This document shows positions 32,488-41,897 of a stretch of DNA of 64,000 nt, piece after piece. A program made the translations under genes and the position numbers. This DNA comes from Streptomyces endophytica (lineage in GTDB: Bacteria; Actinomycetota; Actinomycetes; Streptomycetales; Streptomycetaceae). The stretch is taken from the NCBI RefSeq assembly GCF_026153355.1, contig NZ_CP110636.1:5766001-5830000 (forward strand). Reading direction: 5' to 3'. Numbering within the stretch: position 1 is the stretch's first letter; each line of letters begins with the position of its first letter. The notes below the pieces were generated by a model, which had not been told where the DNA came from, made no database searches, and was given only the letters and a program-made list of their open reading frames with translations.

Positions 32488-33573
32488 ATGACTGACGTAC
32501 TACTCGCGGTGGGCACCCGCAAAGGGCTCTTCATCGGCCGCCGACGGCGCGGCGCATGGGAGTTGAGCGGTCCGCATTTCCCCTCGCAGGCGGTGTACTC
32601 CCTCGGGATCGACACCCGCCGGGCGACACCCCGGCTGCTGGCCGGTGCCGACAGCGCCCACTGGGGCCCGTCGGTGTTCCACTCCGACGACCTGGGTGAG
32701 AGCTGGCAGGAGCCCGCCCGCCCCGCGGTCAAGTACCCGAGAGACACCGGGACTTCGCTGGAGCGGGTGTGGCAGCTGCATCCGGCGGGCCCGGCCGCCC
32801 CGGACGTGGTGTACGCCGGCACCGAGCCCGGCGGGCTGTTCCGCTCCGAGGACTGCGGCGAGACGTTCGAGCTGGTCCGGGCGCTGTGGGAGCACCCGAG
32901 CCGTGAGCAGTGGGTGCCGGGCGGCGGCGGGCTGGCGGTCCATACGGTGATCACCGACCCGCGGGACCCCGACGCGGTCACCGTCGCGGTGTCCACGGCC
33001 GGGGTGTTCCGCACCCTGGACGGCGGTGCCAGCTGGGCCCCGTCCAACAAGGGCGTCAAGGCGGTCTTCCTGCCGGACCAGCTTCCGGAGTTCGGCCAGT
33101 GCGTCCACAAGATCGCCCAGGACCCGGTCGACCGCGACCGGCTCTATCTGCAGAACCACTGGGGCGTCTACCGCAGCGACGACGCGGGCGCGCAGTGGAC
33201 GGACATCGGCGCCGGGCTGCCCTCCGACTTCGGCTTCGCGGTGGCCGCGCATCCGCACCGCGGCGAGGTCGCCTACCTCTTCCCCATCACGGCCGACATC
33301 GACCGGGTGCCGGCCGAGCACCGCTGCCGGGTCTACCGCACCTCCGACGCCGGCGGCAGCTGGGAGGCGCTGAACCACGGCCTCCCCGAGGAGGACCATT
33401 ACGGCACGGTGCTCCGCGACGCCCTCTCCGTCGACGACGCCGAGCCCGCGGGGGTGTATTTCGGCAATCGCAACGGCGAGGTGTACGCCAGCGCGGACGA
33501 CGGCGACAGCTGGCGGCAGCTCGCCTCCCACCTGCCGGACGTGCTGTGCGTCCGGGCGGCGACGGTGGCGTGA
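32488..33573 (+). CDS. BNR/sialidase-like beta-propeller protein
   Basis: A 361-residue protein from ATG 32488. It has several Asp-box-like repeats: HSDDLGESWQE, RSEDCGETFEL, RTLDGGASWAP, RSDDAGAQWTD, RTSDAGGSWEA and ASADDGDSWRQ. This is a sialidase/Vps10-type propeller. There is no signal peptide and no sialidase Arg triad could be assigned, so it may be a binding or glycoside-hydrolase-like protein acting in the cytosol. The ribosome site is inside an 18-bp inverted repeat, suggesting translation control. Confidence 0.8.
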   Translation: MTDVLLAVGTRKGLFIGRRRRGAWELSGPHFPSQAVYSLGIDTRRATPRLLAGADSAHWGPSVFHSDDLGESWQEPARPAVKYPRDTGTSLERVWQLHPAGPAAPDVVYAGTEPGGLFRSEDCGETFELVRALWEHPSREQWVPGGGGLAVHTVITDPRDPDAVTVAVSTAGVFRTLDGGASWAPSNKGVKAVFLPDQLPEFGQCVHKIAQDPVDRDRLYLQNHWGVYRSDDAGAQWTDIGAGLPSDFGFAVAAHPHRGEVAYLFPITADIDRVPAEHRCRVYRTSDAGGSWEALNHGLPEEDHYGTVLRDALSVDDAEPAGVYFGNRNGEVYASADDGDSWRQLASHLPDVLCVRAATVA

Positions 33574-33757
33574 GGAGAGAGGTGGCCTGGCCAAGGGGGT
33601 GAGCGATAGCGACGTCACACATGCGCGAGGAGGAACGACCAGGAGCCCTGCGGCAGTTGGGGTGCTCCGGGTGGTGACCGTGCGCGGCCGGCCGGACCGG
33701 GTCCGTCGAGGGACGGGGAATTGAAGGGGAGGGCGCTGCGGCCAGTAGGGTGATCCC

Positions 33758-34435
33758 GTGGCTGCACGACCTCTTCAAGACATCGTCGAACCAGGCTGGG
33801 CCAAAGCGCTGGAGCCCGTCGCCGACCGGATCGCCGCGATGGGCGACTTCCTGCGGGCGGAGATCGCCCAGGGACGCACCTATCTACCGGCCGGCAACAA
33901 CGTGCTGCGCGCCTTCCAGCAGCCGTTCGACGAGGTACGGGTGCTCATCGTCGGACAGGACCCCTACCCCACCCCGGGGCATGCGGTCGGGCTCAGCTTC
34001 TCGGTGGCGCCGGACGTCCGTCCGCTGCCCGGGAGCCTGGAGAACATCTTCCGCGAGCTGCACTCCGACCTCGGCCTGCCCCGGCCGTCGAACGGCGATC
34101 TGACCCCGTGGACGCGCCAGGGCGTCCTGCTGCTGAACAGAGCGCTGACGACGGCGCCGCGCAAGCCCGCCGCCCACCGCGGCAAGGGCTGGGAAGAGGT
34201 CACCGAGCAGGCCATCCGCGCGCTGGTGGCCCGCGGCCGTCCGCTGGTGTCGATCCTGTGGGGGCGCGACGCACGGAACCTTCGGCCGCTGCTGGGCGAT
34301 CTGCCAGCCGTCGAGTCCGCGCACCCCTCCCCTATGTCTGCCGACCGGGGCTTCTTCGGCTCCCGGCCGTTCAGCCGGGCGAACGACCTGTTGGTCCGGC
34401 AGGGCGCGACGCCCGTCGACTGGAGGCTGCCCTGA
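33758..34435 (+). CDS. ung: Uracil-DNA glycosylase (family 1)
   Basis: A 225-residue DNA repair enzyme from GTG 33758. Active-site motif VLIVGQDPYPTPGHAVGLSFS contains the catalytic Asp, NRALTT is the uracil-recognition strand, and ESAHPSPMSADRGFFGSRPFS carries the catalytic His and DNA-minor-groove loop. It removes uracil from DNA arising from cytosine deamination or dUTP incorporation. In a genome with cytosine-deaminase-like toxins (21-25 kb) this activity is relevant to self-damage repair, but the gene is 7 kb away and ordinary. Confidence 0.95.
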   Translation: MAARPLQDIVEPGWAKALEPVADRIAAMGDFLRAEIAQGRTYLPAGNNVLRAFQQPFDEVRVLIVGQDPYPTPGHAVGLSFSVAPDVRPLPGSLENIFRELHSDLGLPRPSNGDLTPWTRQGVLLLNRALTTAPRKPAAHRGKGWEEVTEQAIRALVARGRPLVSILWGRDARNLRPLLGDLPAVESAHPSPMSADRGFFGSRPFSRANDLLVRQGATPVDWRLP

Positions 34436-34458
34436 CCCCGGGCGATAGTGTGCCCGGC

Positions 34459-35538
34459 ATGACGAACGCGAACATCCCTGCGGGTTGGTACGCCGACCCA
34501 CAGGGCACCCCCCACCAACTCCGCTGGTGGGACGGGTCCCAGTGGACGGCGCACACCCACCCGGGACAGCAGCCGGCAGCCCCGGACCGGGCCGCACAGC
34601 CCGGCCCCCAGCAGCCGCAACAGCAGTACGCCCCGGCCCAGCAGCAGCCCCAGCCGGCCGCCCAGCACCACGCGCAGCAGCAGACGGCCCCGCAGCAGGC
34701 GCCGCAGCAGTCCGTGCCGGGTCAGGCGCCGTACCCCGGCCAGCCGCAGGGCGGCGCCCCGTACGGCCAGCCCGGCCCCGGTCCGCAGGGCCAGGGTCAG
34801 CCGATGCCCGGTCAGCCGATGCAGCAGCCGTACGGCCAGCAGCCGATGCCCGGACAGCAGCCCGGCCCGTACGCCGGGGCCGGCGTGGCGCACCAGGTGC
34901 AGCAGCAGGCGGGCGTGGCACCGACGGGCCAGGGCGGCGGGACGCTGTTCACCGAGCCGGTGCTGGTGGTCAACCAGAAGGCCAAGCTCATCGAGGTCAC
35001 CAACGAGTACAGCGTCTTCGACCAGCACGGCAACACCCTGGGCGCGGTCGTCCAGGTCGGCCAGAGCACGGCCAAGAAGGTGCTGCGGGTGGTCTCCAGC
35101 CTGGACCAGTACATGACCCACAAGCTGGAGATCCGGGACGCCTACGGCCAGCCGCAGCTGGTGCTGACCCGGCCCGCGAAGCTGATCAAGTCCCGGGTCA
35201 TCGTGGAGCGTCCGGACGGCTCGCCGGTCGGCGAGATCGTCCAGCAGAACGCCATCGGGAAGATCAACTTCGGGCTGATGGTGAACGGCCAGCAGATCGG
35301 CGCCATCAAGGCCGAGAACTGGCGGGCTTGGAACTTCGCGATCGTGGACCACACCGACGCCGAGATCGCCCGGATCACCAAGACCTGGGAGGGCCTCGCC
35401 AAGACGATGTTCACGACCGCCGACAACTACGTCCTGCAGATCCACCAGCAGCTGCCCGATCCGCTGCTCAGCCTCGTCGTCGCCACGGCCCTGACCGTCG
35501 ACACCGCCCTCAAGCAGGACGCCCGGGGCCTTGGCTGA
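34459..35538 (+). CDS. DUF2510 + LURP-one/scramblase-like protein with Gln/Pro-rich linker
   Basis: A 359-residue protein from ATG 34459. Residues 7-34 (AGWYADPQGTPHQLRWWDG and QWTAHTHP) are a DUF2510 domain; residues 40-155 are a Gln/Pro/Gly-rich low-complexity linker with QQP, PGQP and YGQ repeats; residues 160-355 form a LURP-one/scramblase-type beta-barrel (LFTEPVLVVNQKAKLIEVTN, YSVFDQHGNTLGAVVQV, FAIVDHTDAEIARI). Members are membrane-associated without a proven activity in bacteria. The stop overlaps the TTG start of the next gene. Confidence 0.82.
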   Translation: MTNANIPAGWYADPQGTPHQLRWWDGSQWTAHTHPGQQPAAPDRAAQPGPQQPQQQYAPAQQQPQPAAQHHAQQQTAPQQAPQQSVPGQAPYPGQPQGGAPYGQPGPGPQGQGQPMPGQPMQQPYGQQPMPGQQPGPYAGAGVAHQVQQQAGVAPTGQGGGTLFTEPVLVVNQKAKLIEVTNEYSVFDQHGNTLGAVVQVGQSTAKKVLRVVSSLDQYMTHKLEIRDAYGQPQLVLTRPAKLIKSRVIVERPDGSPVGEIVQQNAIGKINFGLMVNGQQIGAIKAENWRAWNFAIVDHTDAEIARITKTWEGLAKTMFTTADNYVLQIHQQLPDPLLSLVVATALTVDTALKQDARGLG

Positions 35539-36535
35539 CGCCTCCGGCGACCACGTCCTCGGCGTCGACTCGGGCGGGTCGGGGCTGCGGATCGCGGTGG
35601 CCCGCGCCGGCGACGCCACGGCGCGGCCGCTGGCCGTCCGCACCTCCCGTGAGCCGGTGCGCACCGGCCCCGCCGGGATCGACGCGGACCATCTGCTGTC
35701 CCAACTCCTGCCGCTGGCCGACGAGTTGGCCGAGGAGGTGGGGGCGCGGGACTTCCCGGCCGTGTGTGTCGGCGCCGCCGGTATGGCCTCCATGGGCGAC
35801 GACCTGCGCGCCCGGCTGCCCGGCGCGCTGGCCACCGCGTACGGGGTGCGCGGGCTCGCCCTCGCGGCCGACGCCGTGACCGCGTACGCCGGGGCCCTCG
35901 GGCAGCGGCCCGGCGCCGTGGTCGCCGCGGGCACCGGCATGATCGCGCTCGGCACCGACCTGACCGCGGAGGCGGGCTGGCGCCGGGCGGACGGCTGGGG
36001 CCATCTGCTGGGCGACTGCGGCAGCGGCGCCTGGATCGGCCGGGCCGGACTGGAGGCCGCGCTGCGTGCGTACGACGGCCGGCTCGGGGGTTCGGCCGCC
36101 CTCCTGGCCCGCGCGGAAGCGGTGTTCGGCCCGGTCGCCGGGCTGCCCGGGGCGCTCTACCCGCGTCCCGACCGGCCTGCCGTCCTGGCCTCGTTCGCGC
36201 CCGAGGTCGGCCGGTGCGCCGCGGCGGACGACGCGGTGGCGCGGGGCATCCTGGGCGCCGCCGCGGGCCATCTCGCCGATGCCGCGGCCGCGGTCTGCCC
36301 GCCGGGCGCCGGCCGCGCGGTGGCCTGCACCGGCGGCCTGTTCGGCCTCGGCGAACCGCTGCTGGCCCCGCTGCGCACCGCGCTCGCCGAACGACTGCCG
36401 GGCGCCCCGCTGACGCCCGCCGCCGGGACCCCGCTCGACGGGGCGCTGGCCCTCGCCGCGGCGCTCGCCGGCGACCGGCTGAAACTCCCCGCCGATGGGA
36501 AGTTGTTGCAGATCACACGGCCTGCGCCGGGGTAG
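35531..36535 (+). CDS. BadF/BadG-type N-acetylglucosamine kinase-like ATPase
   Basis: A 334-residue ASKHA-fold kinase from TTG 35531, overlapping the upstream gene by eight bases, so translation is probably coupled. ATP-binding features are LGVDSGGSGLRIAVA (phosphate 1), VVAAGTGMIALG (phosphate 2) and WGHLLGDCGSGAWIGRAGLEAAL, followed by a C-terminal TGGLFG adenosine site. The family includes eukaryotic-type GlcNAc kinases and bacterial amino-sugar kinases; the sugar is inferred. There is no transporter nearby. Confidence 0.82.
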   Translation: MADASGDHVLGVDSGGSGLRIAVARAGDATARPLAVRTSREPVRTGPAGIDADHLLSQLLPLADELAEEVGARDFPAVCVGAAGMASMGDDLRARLPGALATAYGVRGLALAADAVTAYAGALGQRPGAVVAAGTGMIALGTDLTAEAGWRRADGWGHLLGDCGSGAWIGRAGLEAALRAYDGRLGGSAALLARAEAVFGPVAGLPGALYPRPDRPAVLASFAPEVGRCAAADDAVARGILGAAAGHLADAAAAVCPPGAGRAVACTGGLFGLGEPLLAPLRTALAERLPGAPLTPAAGTPLDGALALAAALAGDRLKLPADGKLLQITRPAPG

Positions 36536-36630
36536 CGCGACCCTGACGCGCGGGATAAATCGGGACGGATACCTCGGCACCGAACCCTCCCTCCGCGGGC
36601 GGGGGGTCCGAGGCGTTAGCATGCGGCGCC

Positions 36631-37587
36631 ATGAGTTCCCCCACTGGGCCCGCACCTGGCTCGCCCCATTTTGACGCCGCACCCCCGAGCCCGGGAGGCG
36701 CACCCGGCCTGCCCGTACGCATGCCGCGCGCCCGGCAGTCCGGCCGCCACCGCAGGCCGGAGCCGCTCGCCGCACCCGAGGGCGCACCCGCCCTCGTGCT
36801 GGCCGTGCCCGGCACCCCGTCCTCCGCCGCGCGCAGCCTGGCGGAGGAGGTCTCCAGCATCGCCCGCTCCGAACTCCCCGGTCTGGACGCCCGGATCGGC
36901 TACGTCGACGGCGGTGACGACGAGTTCCCGTCGCTCGAAGCGGTGCTGGCGCAGGCCGCCGCCGAGCGCAGGGCCCGCGAGAGCGCCGACGGCCAGGAGG
37001 ACCCGGGTCCGGTCGCCGTGGTCGTCCCGCTGCTGGCCGGCCCGGACAGCGCGCTGCTGCGCCGGATACGCCAGGCGATCATGAACAGCGGCTCGGGCGC
37101 CGAGCTGACCGACGTCCTCGGCCCGCACCCGCTGCTCGCCGAGGCGCTGCACGTCCGGCTCTCCGAGGCCGGTCTGGCGCGCGCCGACCGGGCCCGGCTG
37201 TTCACGGTCGCGACGGCCGCGGACGGCATCATCCTCGCCACCGTCGGCGGCGAGGAGGCCGTGCAGGCCGCCGGGATCACCGGCATGCTGCTGTCCGCCC
37301 GGCTCGCGGTGCCGGTGCTGGCCGCCGCGCTGGACGAGGAGGGCGCCATCTCCCGTACGGCCGAGCAGCTGCGCGAGTCCGGTTCGCAGCAGCTGGCGCT
37401 GGCTCCGTACCTGATCGGCCCGGAGATCGCCGACGGCCTTGTGGGGGCGGCCGCGTCGGAGGCGGGCTGCGCGGCGGCCGAGTCCCTCGGCGCGTACGGC
37501 GCGGTGGGCCGGCTGGTGCTCTCCAACTACGCGGCCTCGGTGGGCATCACCCTCCCGACGCAGACGCCGGGTGTCCCGGTCCGCTAG
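36631..37587 (+). CDS. CbiX/sirohydrochlorin chelatase-like protein
   Basis: A 318-residue protein from ATG 36631. A 50-residue Pro/Arg-rich leader precedes a CbiX-type domain: ALVLAVPGTPSSAARSLAEEV, IGYVDGGDDEFPSLEAVL, VAVVVPLLAGPDSALLRRI, LGPHPLLAEALHVRL and ISRTAEQLRESGSQQLALAPYLIGP. Usual sirohydrochlorin chelatases have an active-site His in the first strand (HGS); here that position reads PGT, so metal insertion may be lost. Streptomyces carry such proteins of unknown role. A very strong terminator follows. Confidence 0.7.
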   Translation: MSSPTGPAPGSPHFDAAPPSPGGAPGLPVRMPRARQSGRHRRPEPLAAPEGAPALVLAVPGTPSSAARSLAEEVSSIARSELPGLDARIGYVDGGDDEFPSLEAVLAQAAAERRARESADGQEDPGPVAVVVPLLAGPDSALLRRIRQAIMNSGSGAELTDVLGPHPLLAEALHVRLSEAGLARADRARLFTVATAADGIILATVGGEEAVQAAGITGMLLSARLAVPVLAAALDEEGAISRTAEQLRESGSQQLALAPYLIGPEIADGLVGAAASEAGCAAAESLGAYGAVGRLVLSNYAASVGITLPTQTPGVPVR

Positions 37588-37633
37588 GAGACCGGACGAC
37601 GCAACGCAACCACCGGTATCCGGTACCGGCCAG

Positions 37634-37668
37634 GGGCCGTCCCCGCACGCTTCGTGCGGGGACGGCCC
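37634..37668 (+). terminator. 16-bp perfect terminator hairpin
   Basis: GGGCCGTCCCCGCACG (37634-37649) and CGTGCGGGGACGGCCC (37653-37668) with a 3-base loop (CTT), then TTC. It lies 47 bases past the CbiX-like gene. Confidence 0.85.
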
Positions 37669-37881
37669 TTCGGCGTTCCGGGCGGACGGCAGCTTCCCCG
37701 GTGGACGACACGCTTCCCGGGCGGAAGGCTGCGGTCCGGTTCCCGTCGTGAGCGGCGCAGACGGCCGTCAGAAGGCCTGGGAGCGCGGCGGGTGCGGCAC
37801 GGGACCCCGGGGAGCCGTACGCTCGCGAGAGGACCGCACACGGCCCCTCTCCGGGCGCTCACCCGTACGCGAAGGAAGCCC

Positions 37882-38223
37882 ATGTCGAACATCGACATCG
37901 TCCGAGCCGGATTCGCCGCCTACCTCGCGCAGGACCGCGACGCCATCGAACGGCTGCTCGCCGACGACTTCGTCTTCACCAGCCCCCAGGACGACCACAT
38001 CGACCGGGCCACCTTCCTGGAGGTGTGCTTCCCGACCGCGGACCGGCTGCGCCACCAGGAGATCCTGGACACGGCCGAGATCGACGACGAGCAGGTCTAC
38101 GTCCGCTACGAGTACGAGCTGACGACCGGTGAGCGGCACCGCAACGTCGAGGTGCAGACGGTGCGGAACTGCCGGATCGCCGAGGCGCAGGTGTACTTCG
38201 GCGGCCGCTTCCCGCGGGAATGA
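37882..38223 (+). CDS. SnoaL-like (NTF2-fold) protein
   Basis: A 113-residue protein from ATG 37882, with GAAGGAAG upstream. MSNIDIVRAGFAAYLAQDRDAIERLLADDFVF is the standard first helix and strand of SnoaL-like polyketide-cyclase/ketosteroid-isomerase folds; QVYVRYEYELTTGERHRNVEV and AQVYFGGRFP complete the sheet. These small proteins range from isomerases to stress proteins; no catalytic residue is decisive here. It converges with the lactonase gene, 16 bases apart. Confidence 0.8.
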   Translation: MSNIDIVRAGFAAYLAQDRDAIERLLADDFVFTSPQDDHIDRATFLEVCFPTADRLRHQEILDTAEIDDEQVYVRYEYELTTGERHRNVEVQTVRNCRIAEAQVYFGGRFPRE

Positions 38224-38239
38224 GCGCCCTGGTCGCCCG

Positions 38240-39329
38240 TCAGACGAACACGACGCAGGAGGCCGCCGGCGCCTCGATCGCGCCGGCCCGCACCGGGACC
38301 CCGCTCTCCCGGTCGACGGTGAACCAGGTGACGTCGCCGGAGCGCTCGTTGGCCACGTAGAGGTGCCGGCCGTCGGGGTGCAGGGCGAGGGCGCGCGGCC
38401 AATGGCCGCCGCAGGGCACGGTGGTGACCAGGGTCGCCGCGCCGCCCGACGGGTCGAGGGCGAGCACGGAGAGGCTGTCGTGGCCCCGGTTGGCGGCCCA
38501 GGCGAACCGTCCGTCCGGAGAGACGACCAGCCCGGAGGGGTACGTTCCGGCCGCCTCCGCCCCTCCGGCAGCAGCCGGCACTCCCCCAGCGGCGTCAGGG
38601 CGCCGCGCGCCCCGTCCCACCGGCAGACCGTCACCGCGGGGTCGAGTTCGTGGATGACGTAGACGTGGTGGCCGTGCGGGTGGAAGGCGAGGTGGCGCGG
38701 GCCGCTGCCGGGCCGGAGCGGCACCTCGGCGTGCACGGCCGGCGCCCCGCCGGCCGGGTCGGCGAACGCGCAGATCCGCACGGAGTCGGTGCCCAGGTCG
38801 ACGCTGAGCAGCCACCGCCCGTCCGGCGCGGGTGCGACGGCGTGGGCGTGCGGCCCCTCCTGGCGGTCGGCCTGCGGCCCGCTGCCCTCATGGGCGAGCA
38901 CTCCGGCGATGCCGCCGAGCGAACCGTCCGCGCCCACCGGGAGCGTACTGACGCTGCCGGAGCTGTAGTTGGCGGTGACCAGATGGCCCGCCACCAGGGC
39001 GAGATGCGTCGGATCGGCGCCGCCGACGGGGACGGCGGCGCCGAGGAGTTCGGGCCCGCCGGGTGTGAGGAGGAAGGCGGCCGCGGCCCCCTCGGCGGTC
39101 TCGCTGACCGCGTACAGCCGCCGGCCGTCCGGATCCGGCACCAGATAGGAGGGGTTCGGGACGGCGTCGGTGGAGTGCAGGACGGTGAGCGCCCCCGTCT
39201 CCGGGTCGACCGCCGCGGTGGTGATCCCGCGTCCCCCGTTCGTGGTGAACGACCCGATGTACGCCGCCGCCCCGGCGCCGCACCCTCCGCCTCCGCGCCC
39301 ACTTCGTCGGCCACCGCCCCGTTCGTCAC
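38240..39329 (-). pseudogene. Lactonase (6-phosphogluconolactonase-like, YbhE/CycB family), frameshifted as read
   Basis: The propeller repeats are clear but spread over three frames. GTG 39329 (VTNGAVADEVG) opens the first frame; from about 39285 the protein continues in a second frame (AAYIGSFTTNGGRGITTAAVDP, YLVPDPDGRRLYAVSE, DPTHLALVAGHLVTANYSSG, HAHAVAPAPDGRWLLSVDLG, RHLAFHPHGHHVYVIHE). At the CCCC run 38560-38563 it switches again to PSGLVVSPDGRFAWAANRG, RALALHPDGRHLYVANE and stops at 38240. Adding one base at each point gives 363 residues, normal for the family, so both shifts look like lost G/C bases. An alternative start is ATG 39375. Confidence 0.75.
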
Positions 39330-39478
39330 GGCTCCACCCTTCGTCCGCCGGCCCGCTGCCCGCCGGGATGCACACGCACCCGGCGTACGTATCCCTTACC
39401 GCGGGGCACGGCGGACACGCCAGTACGGGCCCGCCGGTACGGGCCCGCCGGTACGGAAGCCGCTGGGCGGACCGCCGG

Positions 39479-40996
39479 TCAGGCCCCGGCGAGCGGGGAG
39501 GGCCGGGTGCTGCGCAACGGAGCGGCCAGGTCGGACAGGGCCCGCTCCAGGCCGTGCAGGTGGGCGAGCGCGGGCTCGGGCACCGCGTACTCGGGCACCG
39601 CCCCGGTCTCGGTGGCGGCGCGCGACCGGCCCGGTGCGGTGCCCGGTGCGGTGAGGGCCTCCACGGCGGCCTCCACCCGCCAGCACGCGGCGGCCAGCCG
39701 GTCGTCGTGCGAGGCCTCGGGGTCCGCGGCGATGGAGGCGAGCCCGCGGACTTCCCGGGCGCAGTCGTCGAGCAGCGCCAGTACGCGGCGCGCCTTCTCC
39801 TTGCGGCCGCGCAGCGGGCTCAGCGGGTGCACGAGCGGGGCGAGGGACAGCCGGACCCGGCCGAGCAGCAGTTCCAGTTCGGCGATCCGCGGGGTGGGAT
39901 CGGCGGTCCCCGAACCGGCGAGCCGGGCGGCGGCCTCGGTGGCGCAGGCGTGCACACAGCGCAGGGCGCGCTCGATCCAGGCGTCCGTGGTGGCGTGCGT
40001 GGTCACCGGCAGGACGAGCAGGACGGCCAGTGCCGCACCGAGCGCGCCGACGCCGGTCTCGGTGAGCCGGAGGGCCAGCAGGTCCGGGGTCAGGACGCCG
40101 AGGAGCCCGTAGAGCAGACCGGCCATCACCGTCACCGCGAACATCATCCAGGTGTACGAGACCGGGGCGGTGTAGAAGATCCCGAAGACGCAGAGGGCGA
40201 TCAGGGCCACGGAGGGGACCGCGGCGCCGTGCAGGGGAAGGGCCACGACCGTCCCGGCGGCGATGCCGAGGACGGTGCCGAGCACCCGGCGGAAGCCGCG
40301 GACCAGGGTCTCTCCGCGGGAGGCGGTGTTGACGAAGATCCACCAGGTGGCGCCGACGGCCCAGTACCAGCGCTGGTCGGAGAGCACCTGGCCCGCCAGG
40401 AGGGCGAAGCCGCCGCCGAGCGTCGCCTGGATCGCCTGGCGGGTGGTCGTCCGGGCCAGTCCGGTCCCGGACGGCGGTGCGGGCGCGGCGGCCGGCGGCA
40501 GCTTCCGCTCGTAGCACCAGAGCCCGAACCGCACGGCCGAGGACAGGGTGATCGACAGGGCGACGGCACCGTAGAGCTCGACGAGCTGGCCGGGCACCGT
40601 GTGCAGGAACTGGGTGGCGAAGAACATCATGAACGCGAACACCCCGAGGGCGTGGCCGCGCGGGCCCCAGCGGCGGGCGTAGACGCCCAGGCCCATGACC
40701 GCGAGGAAGGCCGCGTCCCGGGCCGGCGGGAGGTCGTGCAGGCCCGCGGCGAGTGCGAGCACCGGGAAGCCGACGGCGGGCAGCAGCAGGGTGGTGACGG
40801 CCTGGCCGCGGACCGTGGCGTCGGTGACGGTGAAGAGGGCCAGCAGCGCGGCGAGCCCACCGGTGACGGCGGCGACCAGGGAATGCCCGGCCAGGCCGCA
40901 GACGGCGACCGCCAGGCCGATGCCGAGGACGGCCCGTACGGCGCTGCGCAGCCGCAGCCACCCCGGGTCCGGAGCCACGAACACCCTCTTCAGCAC
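39479..40996 (-). CDS. FUSC-family membrane transporter (aromatic acid exporter type)
   Basis: A 505-residue membrane protein from ATG 40996. Two blocks of hydrophobic helices are arranged as in FUSC/YccS-like proteins: residues 15-160 (AVRAVLGIGLAVAVCGLAGH onwards) and 190-345 (RQAIQATLGGGFALLAGQ, SDQRWYWAVGATWWIFVNT, RVLGTVLGIAAGTVVALPLHG), with a cytoplasmic C-terminal domain of about 160 residues. Related proteins export aromatic carboxylic acids. Divergent from an AsnC-type regulator, which likely controls it. Confidence 0.85.
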   Translation of the reverse strand: MLKRVFVAPDPGWLRLRSAVRAVLGIGLAVAVCGLAGHSLVAAVTGGLAALLALFTVTDATVRGQAVTTLLLPAVGFPVLALAAGLHDLPPARDAAFLAVMGLGVYARRWGPRGHALGVFAFMMFFATQFLHTVPGQLVELYGAVALSITLSSAVRFGLWCYERKLPPAAAPAPPSGTGLARTTTRQAIQATLGGGFALLAGQVLSDQRWYWAVGATWWIFVNTASRGETLVRGFRRVLGTVLGIAAGTVVALPLHGAAVPSVALIALCVFGIFYTAPVSYTWMMFAVTVMAGLLYGLLGVLTPDLLALRLTETGVGALGAALAVLLVLPVTTHATTDAWIERALRCVHACATEAAARLAGSGTADPTPRIAELELLLGRVRLSLAPLVHPLSPLRGRKEKARRVLALLDDCAREVRGLASIAADPEASHDDRLAAACWRVEAAVEALTAPGTAPGRSRAATETGAVPEYAVPEPALAHLHGLERALSDLAAPLRSTRPSPLAGA

Positions 40997-41324
40997 TGCT
41001 TCCCCACCCTTCGACGGTCCGGCATGACAAAGGCGCCGCGGGGGTCCGCAGCGCCATCGACCGCACCATCAGAGCATCCCTTCGGCGAATGGCTCAACAG
41101 ACGCCGGAATCGCTGTGCCATTGGCCCATCCGGTGGCACCCATTCCGGTTCCGAGGAGGTCCAATGGCCGGGCCGGGCGGCACGGCACACGGGATGTCCG
41201 CGCTGGCCGGTGCCCTGCCGGAGGTGCGCCGGCGGCCCGGCAGCCGTCTCACCCGGCGGCCCGGATGCTGGGCCATTGGTACATTCACCGGCAGAGTCCG
41301 CCGACCGTGAGGAGGCCGTGGACC
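40997..41324. promoter_or_regulatory. Divergent control region with CCATTGG boxes
   Basis: GCCATTGG (41117-41124), CCAATGGCC (41161-41169) and GGCCATTGG (41271-41279) occur in the gap between the exporter and the AsnC-type gene; the last two are exact reverse complements. They are candidate AsnC/Lrp sites. A short frame from ATG 41164 to 41310 (MAGPGGTAHGMSALAGAL...) has a GAGGAGG ribosome site and could be a leader peptide, but nothing else supports it. Confidence 0.45.
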
Positions 41325-41803
41325 GTGCCCGTGGACGCCCTGGACGCCAAGATCCTCCGGCTGCTGCTGGAGCAGCCGCGCACCAGCGTGCGGGAGTACG
41401 CCCGGCTGCTCGGCGTGGCCCGGGGCACCGTGCAGGCACGGCTGGACCGGCTGGAGCGGGACGGCGTGATCACCGCGTACGGGCCGCGGCTGTCACCCGC
41501 CGCGCTCGGCCATCCGCTGCTCGCCTTCGTGCACATCGAGGTCACCCAGGGCCACCTGGAGGAGGTGGCCGACGCGCTCGCCGAGGTGCCGCAGATCATC
41601 GAGGCGTTCTCGACGACCGGCGGCGGCGATCTGCTGACCCGGGTGGTGGCCCGGGACGCGGCGCATCTGGAGGACGTGATCCAGCGGCTGATCAGCCTCC
41701 CTGGGTGGTCCGCACACGGACGGAGATGGCACTGCGCGAGCGGGTGCCGCACCGGATGCTGCCGTTGGTCGAGGACGTGGGCGGGACCGCCCGGCCACGG
41801 TGA
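41325..41803 (+). pseudogene. Lrp/AsnC-family regulator, frameshifted near the C-terminus
   Basis: From GTG 41325 (GGAGG ten bases upstream) it reads LDAKILRLLLEQPRTSVREYA and RLLGVARGTVQARLDRLERDGVIT, a normal AsnC helix-turn-helix, then LAFVHIEVTQG and AFSTTGGGDLLTRVVARDAAH of the ligand-binding RAM domain. At GGG 41703-41705 the frame is lost; one extra G restores VVRTRTEMALRERVPHRMLPL and a stop at 41803, giving 159 residues, a normal AsnC length. Presumably a sequencing indel. It should control the divergent FUSC exporter. Confidence 0.78.
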
Positions 41804-41832
41804 GCCGGGCCGGCGGTCGACGGTCGGCGGCC

Positions 41833-41860
41833 GGCAGTCGGCAGTCCGCAGTCGGCAGTC
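41833..41860. repeat. 7-bp tandem repeat, four units
   Basis: GGCAGTC, GGCAGTC, CGCAGTC, GGCAGTC follow one another, within a longer GTCGGCGG-rich stretch between the AsnC-type and HAD genes. Confidence 0.7.
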
Positions 41861-41897
41861 GGCGGTACGGGCGGAGCGTCTTGGCATGCTGGAGGGC

